Source: an uncultured Lachnospiraceae bacterium
Lineage (GTDB): Bacteria > Bacillota > Clostridia > Lachnospirales > Lachnospiraceae
DNA length: 35,906 bases
NCBI GenBank assembly: GCA_905236845.1
Contig: CAJOQM010000006.1
Location: 1 to 35,906, forward strand
Reading direction: 5' to 3'
Of the stretch, positions 28,121 to 34,318 are shown one piece after another. The translations under genes and the position numbers were made by a program. The notes beneath the pieces were generated by a model. That model was not told the origin of the DNA, did no database searches, and worked only from the letters and a program-made list of their open reading frames with translations. Positions within the stretch are counted from its first letter, which is position 1. The number at the start of each line of letters is the position of its first letter.

Positions 28121-28557
28121 AATAATCTGTAAAAGAAGCTTTTATGCTTTATCCTGTCTGTCGCAATGATGTTGCCCTGCCTGAGCGGCATAGGTCAGAT
28201 GACGGTCAGGGCGGCAGCGTTAGCATGGGATTTAGCAAGCTTTCTTCCGGGCACTACAATGTGGTGGTTCGTTCGGGAGATGATACATCTGATAGCGCAG
28301 CTAAGGAAAAGCTGAAGAATCGCATAACCATCGATTCGAAGCTAAAGGTAAGGATGACAGGCGGAAAGATTTCAATCGCCTGGGGACTTTTAAGCGACGC
28401 AGATTATTATGTGGTATACGGTGCGTATTGCGGATCTTCCTTTTACCATTCAGCCTCTGGGCGGAGATGAGAGTTGCCGCCATACAGAGTCTGATTTCCT
28501 ATGGTTTGCGCTAAAAGTGCATTAAATCAGCGGTTCTTAATAATTCGACAAACCTTT
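28121..28557 (+). pseudogene. Debris of a fibronectin-type surface protein
   Basis: From 28133 one frame encodes a secretion-signal-like peptide (KKLLCFILSVAMMLPCLSG, ending MTVRA) with no start codon. The next frame (28204-28440) encodes KLKVRMTGGKISIAWG and DADYYVVYGAYCG, typical of the fibronectin-III-like repeats of Lachnospiraceae surface proteins. The frames do not join and stops follow, so this is a decayed or deleted secreted protein. The region 28471-28557 shows nothing further. Confidence 0.6.
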
Positions 28558-28582
28558 ATTTTCGTGATATAACGTCTTGATT

Positions 28583-29053
28583 ATGGAGAAGACATTTTTG
28601 AGCAAAATATTCAGTTCGATGCTGGCGGGGGGACTCTGACATCTATTGTTGTGACCGCACTTCTCCTTATCCTTTATTCAAACGCCATGGGGCGTTTCGA
28701 CAAAGAAAATGCCAACAGATATTTCGGATTCGGATTTACGGTATGTGCCGCTATTTGCAGGATAAAGGCATCGGCAGGGAAAAGGTCGTAGGTATCTATT
28801 TCCAAAGGGGAATGGAATATATGACCACACGTGTCGGCATTATGATGATATCGTTGAAGATATTTCGGAAATTGCGATCGATGATATGTCGTGCAATAAT
28901 ATGATGGATATTGAGATCCTCGACAGCTTAAGGGATTTTAGAATCCTTGTTGATTATAATTCGGGAGCTTATGAGAAAAGCACAGCAGAAGCTTTTGCCA
29001 ATCTTTTCTGCGCAAGCTGCGAAGAAATACTTGCCGGAAAAAACCTTAAATGA
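28583..29053 (+). pseudogene. Debris resembling NRPS and transporter pieces
   Basis: Three short pieces lie in different frames. First, 28583-28639 gives MEKTFLSKIFSSMLAGGL followed by a shifted hydrophobic run TSIVVTALLLILYSN, like the beginning of a MATE transporter. Second, about 28750-28845 encodes GIGREKVVGIYFQRGMEYMTT, much like the start of NRPS adenylation domains. Third, 28766-29053 encodes ILDSLRDFRILVDYNSGAYEK and ends properly, like the end of a condensation domain. Stops and frame changes separate them. Family matches are from memory of motifs and are tentative. Confidence 0.5.
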
Positions 29054-30341
29054 TGGTACCGGGATGTCTTAATACATATCTTGATATTATAAAAAACACA
29101 ACAGGTACAATCAGGATTCCCAAAATAAGTCCCCATACGACTCCATAAATGGATAGTCTGCCCAGTGTTATACAGCATAAGGCGGGCGCTATTCCCCATG
29201 ATCCAAGGAAAAGAAAAATTGTCCTTTTTATTCTTCCGGTATACTGGTAAAAAATGGCCGTAACTCGGGTAAAGCAAATAAATACGGGAGCAATAGCCGC
29301 TATTTGGATTGCTAAAGCCGAAGTCTTTGTTATTGCTTCCGATTCGATGTCAAAAAGTGATATAATACCGGAAGGCGCAAATAGCATCAGCGCACTAAAG
29401 CACAGGCCTTCGACGATGACGGCAATCAGCATTGTCTTTACAGCCTGTTTCATCAACAAAGCTTTGTTTTCTCCGATATATTCATTTATTGCTACGGTTT
29501 CGTATTCGCTGATGCCTTCCGAAATATACATAACCAGTTCGAGCAGATTTACTACGAGGGAGATCGCTACAATCCCCATCGTGTTGTATGTCTTTACCGC
29601 TACCGAATTTGCGGCAAATTCCATTATAGCAATGGAAATAAATATGGAGCTTTCTCCGAGCCCCAAAACCAATATTTGCTTAAGGAGCGAAAAATCCACA
29701 ATAAATCTGAATTTGAAGCTGTGCTTTTTGTTTATGAAATATACGCACATAAGCGCTATCTCCAGTATATTTACTATAACGGTTGCAAGCATTATCCCGC
29801 CGGCCCCGATATTTTTTCCCAGTATCAAAGATAAAAACGGATTTAGTATCATGCACAGCGTAGTCCATATACCGCAATAAAGATAGCCACCCATATAAAG
29901 AACGCAGGTCTGCAAAAAAACACACACAGGAAAAAGCATTGCATAAAAACATTGCCAAAAATATACTTCACCTGCAATATCAAACTGCTGCGTCCCTCCG
30001 GCCACAAGGTTTACGAAGAAGCCGGAAAACGTCATATATACCGCAAAAAACAGTATCCCCACGATAATACATAAGCTGACACTATAGCTGAATATCCTGT
30101 TCATTCTGTCCTTGTCGCCTGCCCCATGTGCACGAACTATGAGGGCCGCTCCTCCCACGCATATCAGATACGAAACGAAATTAACAAGTGTCATATACGG
30201 CTCTATGAGATTTATGGCTCCAAAAGCTACATCATCAAATACATTTCCCATCACCATTTCGTCGAGCTGGCTTTCTATCGCCTCCTCAAGAGCCAGAACC
30301 GTAGCAACTGTGAATATGGGAAAAAACTTAACGTTATTCAT
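29046..30341 (-). CDS. MATE-family efflux transporter
   Basis: MATE proteins export drugs or metabolites using a cation gradient. The 431 residues have about twelve hydrophobic segments. GAINLIEPYMTLVNFVSYLICVG, GGAALIVRAHGAGDKDRMNRIFS and the half-repeat after residue 220 (LVLGLGESSIFISIAIMEFAANS) fit the family. The first helix region contains the charged stretch LALEEAIESQLDEMVMG, which is unusual for a membrane segment. Such carriers often neighbour NRPS genes, and NRPS-like debris lies convergent to it, overlapping its end by 8 bases. TAAGGTAATC is a modest ribosome site. The promoter is at 30405-30433. Confidence 0.85.
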   Translation of the reverse strand: MNNVKFFPIFTVATVLALEEAIESQLDEMVMGNVFDDVAFGAINLIEPYMTLVNFVSYLICVGGAALIVRAHGAGDKDRMNRIFSYSVSLCIIVGILFFAVYMTFSGFFVNLVAGGTQQFDIAGEVYFWQCFYAMLFPVCVFLQTCVLYMGGYLYCGIWTTLCMILNPFLSLILGKNIGAGGIMLATVIVNILEIALMCVYFINKKHSFKFRFIVDFSLLKQILVLGLGESSIFISIAIMEFAANSVAVKTYNTMGIVAISLVVNLLELVMYISEGISEYETVAINEYIGENKALLMKQAVKTMLIAVIVEGLCFSALMLFAPSGIISLFDIESEAITKTSALAIQIAAIAPVFICFTRVTAIFYQYTGRIKRTIFLFLGSWGIAPALCCITLGRLSIYGVVWGLILGILIVPVVFFIISRYVLRHPGTII

Positions 30342-30404
30342 TGGCTGATTACCTTAGTCAAACTATCTCTTGCGCCGTTTCGAATTGCGCAAATACCGCC
30401 TGAT

Positions 30405-30433
30405 ATTTTATCATCTGGAGAAAATACGGTCAA
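30405..30433 (-). promoter_or_regulatory. Promoter of the MATE gene
   Basis: On the minus strand TTGACC (30433-30428), a 17-base spacer and TAAAAT (30410-30405). The transcript start would be near 30398, about 57 bases before the ATG. Confidence 0.7.
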
Positions 30434-30463
30434 TATTGATCTTTGTCCTTTACTTATCAGCGT

Positions 30464-30505
30464 TTTTCTAAAAATCTATTCTATTTCGATGAGATTTTTA
30501 GAAAA
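30464..30505. repeat. Perfect 14-base inverted repeat between divergent promoters
   Basis: TTTTCTAAAAATCT (30464-30477) and AGATTTTTAGAAAA (30492-30505) are exact complements around a 14-base centre. The arms are AT-rich and lack a GC core, which favours a protein-binding site over a terminator. Confidence 0.65.
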
Positions 30506-30614
30506 TTTCGGATTGCGAACATTTTGCAGTAATCTACGTTTCCCTCCGGTCGTTTGCTTAGGATTGGAGTAAAAACCTGATATTTATAGAATATTTAGAA
30601 TATTGTGTTTGGTA

Positions 30615-30643
30615 TTGAACTAAAACACAAGATGTGGTATTAT
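30615..30643 (+). promoter_or_regulatory. Promoter of the J-domain protein gene
   Basis: TTGAAC (30615-30620), a 17-base spacer and TATTAT (30638-30643) with extended TGG (30635-30637). This gives a leader of roughly 43 bases. Confidence 0.75.
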
Positions 30644-30692
30644 ACATCCGTTGTGATAAGAATCTGTTGCGGCAAGGCCGCATGGGAGAGAT

Positions 30693-31346
30693 ATGGAATC
30701 ATTAGAATCACCACAGATTGATACGGAATTGGTTAATGAAGTATTGGCAGAGGTTATCCGCAGCTGGGTAGCTATGCCGGCATCCGGCGCTGTTTTTTCG
30801 GAAGAGGCGCAGGAAGAAGCCGAAGATTTATCCGAAGAGACGCAGATAGAGGCTTTAAGAGAAAAGCTTGAGGAGATGGTCCTTAAGCAGGACGAGGTTG
30901 AAAGCGAGCGTAAGAAGCTTGAAAGTGACAGGAAAGTGCTTGCCAATGCCCGCAGAGAGCTTGAGAGCGCCGTCCGCCAGCTCGAAATAGATAAGACGAA
31001 TTTTGAGCGTGAAAGAGCCCGCAGGGAGAGTATCCTCAATCAGCAGCAAAAGCTCTTTGACCAGAAATGGAAGATTCTTGAAGCAGAGCTTTCCCAGCTT
31101 GCAAAGGAAAAGGAAGACTTCGAGCTTCATAAGGAATTTCGCTCAAAAGTTAACGAATTCGAGCGCAAAGAGTCGGGAGTTTCTTCTTCCGATATGTTCT
31201 TTAGCGGAATTGATAATGAAATCGCTCTTCGCAAGCGATATAAGGATTTGCTTAAGATATTCCACCCTGACAATGATTGCGGTGATGTGGATACGGTTCA
31301 GGTGATAAATCGCGAATATGACGAATTAAAGAGAAAATATAGTTAA
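30693..31346 (+). CDS. Coiled-coil protein with C-terminal J-like domain
   Basis: The 217 residues consist of an acidic N terminus (1-50), a long heptad-rich charged coiled coil (about 51-158) and a C-terminal domain (about 176-216) with LRKRYKDLLKIFHPDN. The tripeptide HPD is at 191-193 and is followed by helix INREYDELKRKY. HPD is the hallmark needed to stimulate Hsp70 ATPase, so DnaK is a plausible partner. There is no zinc or Gly/Phe region, so it is not a DnaJ paralogue but a specialised J-protein, possibly targeting DnaK to a site bound by the coiled coil. GGGAGAG precedes the ATG. Its own promoter and a terminator make it monocistronic. Confidence 0.7.
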   Translation: MESLESPQIDTELVNEVLAEVIRSWVAMPASGAVFSEEAQEEAEDLSEETQIEALREKLEEMVLKQDEVESERKKLESDRKVLANARRELESAVRQLEIDKTNFERERARRESILNQQQKLFDQKWKILEAELSQLAKEKEDFELHKEFRSKVNEFERKESGVSSSDMFFSGIDNEIALRKRYKDLLKIFHPDNDCGDVDTVQVINREYDELKRKYS

Positions 31347-31396
31347 TTACTTATCCTTTATGGGGTTTTAGGCTCCAAAGTGTGTTTTTCCAATAA

Positions 31397-31434
31397 ACAT
31401 AAAGGGCGGAATCTTCGGGTTCCGCCCTTTATGT
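31397..31434. terminator. Bidirectional terminator
   Basis: ACATAAAGGGCGGAA (31397-31411) and TTCCGCCCTTTATGT (31420-31434) form a perfect 15-base stem around TCTTCGGG. The AAA/TTT flanks of the GC core serve both strands. It separates the convergent J-domain gene and the FliD-like gene. Confidence 0.9.
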
Positions 31435-31488
31435 GCTGTACACCATATCATTCGGATATTTATTTATCGCAGCCGTGCACATTAACGC

Positions 31489-32154
31489 TTATGACATCAT
31501 GTCCAAAAACGTTTTCGTCAGCGTCTGGGAATTTATGCTGCCGGATCCGTCATAGAGGGAAGAAATGGCCTCGTAATGGCTGGACTTCATGGAAGCTACC
31601 GAAAGAGCGGATGTCGCAAGCTTCCTCATTTCCTTCATGGTGGAAGATGATGATGAAAAGACTTCTGCAAGGTCTGTCATATCGGCAGATGCCAACGTGT
31701 CTGAATCTATTGTGAGCTTACCCGTGCTGCTGCTTATGGTGATTCCCGCTGCATTTAAAGCGTCTTCGTTGTTTTTAAGATACGTAGTCATGGCGCTTAT
31801 TATTGCGGTGCATTCCGTGGAGCCTGTGCTCTTAAGATACGTCATAAGCGAATTATAGGATGTGGCAAAATCGCTTAACGCCTGTCTGATGGAATCAGTA
31901 TCCCCGCTATCTGCGGCTTCTTTTAATGTCTCCAAAAGATCGTTTGTATCCTGGGCGGATTCCGTTAAGTTTGCATAGAGAGTTGCTGTAGAGGTGGTGG
32001 AAGATGAGCCGGAGGCTGCGTTTTTTACGGCTTCGGCATATTCTTCTTCCAGCTTGCTGTTTATTTCCTCCAGTTCCTCGTCCGTCATTGACGAGATGTC
32101 ATATGATGAAAGATAATCCGCCAGATTGCTTGAAGAAATTGATGAAATCGACAT
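31489..32154 (-). CDS. FliD-like (flagellar cap-related) Ser/Thr-rich protein
   Basis: The 221-residue protein is rich in Ser, Thr and Ala and has no signal peptide. Residues about 90-170 (LSDFATSYNSLMTYLKSTGS, then YLKNNEDALNAAGITI and GKLTIDSDTLA) resemble the C-terminal domain of FliD, the filament cap. The usual larger middle domain is absent. AAAGGA lies 8-9 bases before the ATG. The upstream promoter matches the flagellar sigma factor, supporting a motility-linked role or export through the flagellar system. No other flagellar gene is in the window. The exact function is unknown. Confidence 0.65.
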   Translation of the reverse strand: MSISSISSSNLADYLSSYDISSMTDEELEEINSKLEEEYAEAVKNAASGSSSTTSTATLYANLTESAQDTNDLLETLKEAADSGDTDSIRQALSDFATSYNSLMTYLKSTGSTECTAIISAMTTYLKNNEDALNAAGITISSSTGKLTIDSDTLASADMTDLAEVFSSSSSTMKEMRKLATSALSVASMKSSHYEAISSLYDGSGSINSQTLTKTFLDMMS

Positions 32155-32190
32155 ATAAATAATCCTTTCTGCAGTATCAGTCCAATAGTA

Positions 32191-32217
32191 TTATCGGAAA
32201 ATTTCGGAAAAATATTA
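32191..32217 (-). promoter_or_regulatory. Sigma-28 (SigD/FliA)-type promoter of the FliD-like gene
   Basis: On the minus strand TAATATTT (32217-32210), an 11-base spacer and TCCGATAA (32198-32191) match the flagellar consensus TAAAGTTT-N11-GCCGATAA at 13 of 16 positions. No good sigma-A promoter is seen here. The transcript would start about 30 bases before the ATG. Confidence 0.7.
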
Positions 32218-32258
32218 GCTGTAAAATACCCCGACTAGACTATCCGGCGCTTTCTGGT

Positions 32259-32284
32259 GTGTCACGGGGACGGTTCTATTGACA
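32259..32284. repeat. Half of a REP-like palindromic element
   Basis: GTGTCACGGGGACGGTTCTA followed by TTGACA resembles one arm of the dispersed palindromes (GGGGACGGTTCT core) linked to IS200-like RAYT transposases in Firmicutes. The match is from memory. No transposase is nearby. Confidence 0.5.
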
Positions 32285-32545
32285 ATATGCATAGCGGCTC
32301 TTAATCCGCTGCAGACTCTTGCCGCATCTAAAACAGCTGCGGAAACCGAAAGTTATGTGAGCACCGATACGGCTGGTATAGAGGATGATACCGAAGATGA
32401 CGTATCTTCATCCGGTGATGCCTCCGACACAGGTTCCTTTATTTCCACCGGAACCATGGCCATGGGCGTCACCTTCGGCGCAATCGCAGGTCTCCTTATC
32501 GGCCTATTCTTTGGGCTGACCTGTCGCAGGAAGAGAGAAGAGTGA
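32279..32545 (+). pseudogene. N-terminally truncated single-pass membrane protein
   Basis: The open frame begins at a TTG with no ribosome site, inside the REP-like element. Its first residues (CIAALNPLQTLAAS) look like the end of a signal peptide. A Ser/Asp-rich spacer and one membrane segment (MAMGVTFGAIAGLLIGLFFGL) with a basic tail CRRKREE follow. This suggests the last 88 residues of a secreted, membrane-anchored protein whose 5' end was lost at the repeat. It could still be expressed if a start exists upstream in another form. Confidence 0.5.
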
Positions 32546-32567
32546 TGTATGAACCGTAAGATAAATA

Positions 32568-32602
32568 AAAGAGACAGGGAAAGGTTCCTGTCTCTTTGGT
32601 TT
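32568..32602 (+). terminator. Terminator before the toxin-antitoxin genes
   Basis: AAAGAGACAGGGA (32568-32580), loop AAGG and TTCCTGTCTCTTT (32585-32597), followed by GGTTTTG. The stem is 13 pairs with one G-U. Confidence 0.85.
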
Positions 32603-32630
32603 TGTATGATTTTTGTTTTTGTGATACAAT
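32602..32630 (+). promoter_or_regulatory. Promoter of mntA-hepT
   Basis: TTGTAT (32602-32607), a 17-base spacer and TACAAT (32625-32630) with extended TGA (32622-32624), 38 bases before the first gene. Confidence 0.65.
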
Positions 32631-32668
32631 TGCAGACAAACGTATTCTTTTGAATATCGGAGGTATGT

Positions 32669-32983
32669 ATGGAAGTATATTCTATAAGTGAGATAGCGAA
32701 TCGGATTAGTCCGGTTATGGTTAAGTATGAGATTCCAAAGGCGTATATTTTTGGATCCTATGCTAGGGGAGAGGCTACAGAAAATAGTGATGTTGATATA
32801 CTAATTGCGGGGAAAGAGATACATGGATTTTGCCGCTTTAGCAATTTATTGCAGGATATTACTGAAGCTGTAGGAAAGGATGTAGACCTCTTACAGGAGT
32901 ACACTTTGGATGCATATGATGATGCTGAAGCGAAAGAGTTGAAACACTCTATTTTGCAGGATAGGAGACAGATATATGGCTAA
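32669..32983 (+). CDS. mntA: MntA-type minimal nucleotidyltransferase antitoxin
   Basis: In HepT/MntA systems this enzyme AMPylates the toxin and disarms it. The 104 residues have the nucleotidyltransferase signature IFGSYARGEATENSDVDILI (28-47) with metal ligands D41 and D43 and a third acidic residue D73 (DVDLL). The site GGAGG lies before the ATG. The stop overlaps the next start by 8 bases (32976-32983), typical of the coupled pair with the nucleotidyltransferase first. Confidence 0.88.
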   Translation: MEVYSISEIANRISPVMVKYEIPKAYIFGSYARGEATENSDVDILIAGKEIHGFCRFSNLLQDITEAVGKDVDLLQEYTLDAYDDAEAKELKHSILQDRRQIYG

Positions 32984-33314
32984 GGATTCCCAAATAATCA
33001 AGCATATATTGAAATATTGCGATTCGATAGAGGCGACCAGAAGACGCTTCGGGGACGAAAAAAGCCTGAAAGCAGATACGGATTATTTCAATTCAGTATG
33101 TATGCAATTGCTTCAGATAGGTGAGCTTGCAAAATCTCTCTCGGATGAATTTACCAATGAGAATGACGAAATTGATTTGAAAGGGTTTAAAGGAGCAAGG
33201 GATGTAATGGCGCATCAGTATCATAATGTTCAGCTTGGGATAATTTGGGATGCTGTTAACAGTGAAATTCCACATCTGAAGGAATTCTGTGAAGGTTATC
33301 TGGAAAATAATTGA
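32976..33314 (+). CDS. hepT: HepT-type HEPN RNase toxin
   Basis: HepT toxins are dimeric helical ribonucleases. The 112 residues carry the RX4HXY motif as R75-DVMA-H80-Q-Y82, with Y82 the expected AMPylation target of MntA. The conserved helix LLQIGELAKSLSDEF (45-59) is present. The motif is complete, so the toxin should be active. The overlap with mntA couples their translation. Confidence 0.88.
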   Translation: MAKDSQIIKHILKYCDSIEATRRRFGDEKSLKADTDYFNSVCMQLLQIGELAKSLSDEFTNENDEIDLKGFKGARDVMAHQYHNVQLGIIWDAVNSEIPHLKEFCEGYLENN

Positions 33315-33325
33315 TATGTATTTGA

Positions 33326-33610
33326 TATGAATGGACGGAAAGGATTTCCAAGGTCTCATCCTACAATGCGGTAGTAAAACAGTATGCGGAAGAGATGTAC
33401 GGTACGGAAACCGTTACAGGAAGCAAAAAAGATGAGGTGGAAAAAGCTGTTGCGGCTGATCTTGACGATACCGCCCGGATTATCCTTTCAAATTGGGGCG
33501 AAATCAGAAAGATATTTACTGACACTGAGGATGCAGGGGCGGCTCTGGAAGATTTCGAGGCTGATGAGGATGAGATGCCGGCCGGTTTATTACATATCAA
33601 GAGGGCATAG
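33326..33610 (+). pseudogene. 5'-truncated unknown gene
   Basis: One frame is open from 33326 to the TAG at 33610 and encodes an acidic protein segment (ERISKVSSYNAVVKQYAEE, then MYGTETVTG and TARIILSNWGEIRKIF). No start codon with a ribosome site exists. The first ATG (33395) is inside what looks like a continuous domain. I do not recognise the family. It starts just after hepT, as if the toxin-antitoxin pair replaced its 5' part. Its end overlaps the convergent gene by 21 bases. Confidence 0.5.
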
Positions 33611-34318
33611 CCTCTTTCCTTCGGCGGTTTCCCTGACATAATATACTTCTTTTCTCGTATATCCAAAGAGCATATCTTCTTCGTACACTCCGCAGAATCT
33701 TGAGAAATTTTCAGCCAAAGTCTTTACATTCAGGTTGTTTTCACTGCCGGAGCGGATTCGGGCAAAGACAATATTTGGCTGCAGGGCTTCAAGCTTCATG
33801 ATAAGGGGGCGGATATTTATTTCCCGCTCACCTTTTTTTGTCTTTTTTGTAATCATGATTTCGGGGTTCGATAGGTATTTTTCTATGAGCCCATTTAATG
33901 TCTCCGTATCTTCGGCATAATCTAAGCGCTTCCCCGGAAGCTTTATTTCATAATCCGAAGCATAGACTGCCGCCATTGCCTTTGGCGCTCCCTCGGGGAG
34001 CCGTACATATGAAAGCACCTTTATCCCGGGGACGCACTGCGCATTTAGTTTAAGAAGAGCATCATCTGGTTCGGGTGACGATATCATATCCATGTCAAAA
34101 TATTCCGCATCAGACTCCGCTCCCACGCTTAGGGGCGATGCAAAGGACATTATCTGGTGGGGGGAATAGCCTTCGGAATAGCGTATATCAAGCCCTGCTC
34201 TTCTTATGACCTTTTGGAAAAACCGCATCATATCCAGGTGCCCCACGTATTTTACAGGTCCGTGTTTGGAAAATTTTACCCGGATGCGGATATATTTTTT
34301 CTGATTAGGATCACTCAT
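33590..34318 (-). CDS. TIGR03936-type (DUF2344) radical-SAM-linked protein
   Basis: This family always accompanies the TIGR03960 radical SAM protein and is of unknown function. The 242 residues begin with RIRVKFSKHGPVKYVGHLDMMRF and include GYSPHQIMSFASPLSVGAES, a family hallmark. I start at the ATG at 34318, preceded by GGAGGAGGGATTTGTC on the minus strand; the longer open frame to 34393 would add a segment lying inside the upstream gene. It overlaps that gene by 8 bases. The two are usually near ribonuclease G and rplU-rpmA, which would lie outside the window. Confidence 0.88.
   Translation of the reverse strand: MSDPNQKKYIRIRVKFSKHGPVKYVGHLDMMRFFQKVIRRAGLDIRYSEGYSPHQIMSFASPLSVGAESDAEYFDMDMISSPEPDDALLKLNAQCVPGIKVLSYVRLPEGAPKAMAAVYASDYEIKLPGKRLDYAEDTETLNGLIEKYLSNPEIMITKKTKKGEREINIRPLIMKLEALQPNIVFARIRSGSENNLNVKTLAENFSRFCGVYEEDMLFGYTRKEVYYVRETAEGKRLCPLDM
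33599..33619. terminator. Short bidirectional hairpin at convergent gene ends
   Basis: AAGAGG (33599-33604) and CCTCTT (33611-33616) flank GCATAG, which holds the stop of the truncated plus-strand gene. The stem is six pairs followed by TCC on the plus strand; termination is only possible, not certain. Confidence 0.4.

Larger units (their letters stand above)
30342..30692. other. Divergent regulatory spacer between MATE and J-domain genes
   Basis: This 351-base AT-rich gap holds a minus-strand promoter, a plus-strand promoter, a 14-base perfect inverted repeat between them and the repeat TAGAATATT twice near 30584-30602. No gene is seen. Confidence 0.7.

Noticed and set aside
28144..28470. 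108-residue open frame as an intact gene
   Set aside because: Its N terminus overlaps a signal-peptide-like frame, it lacks a ribosome site, and only an internal fibronectin-like stretch looks real.
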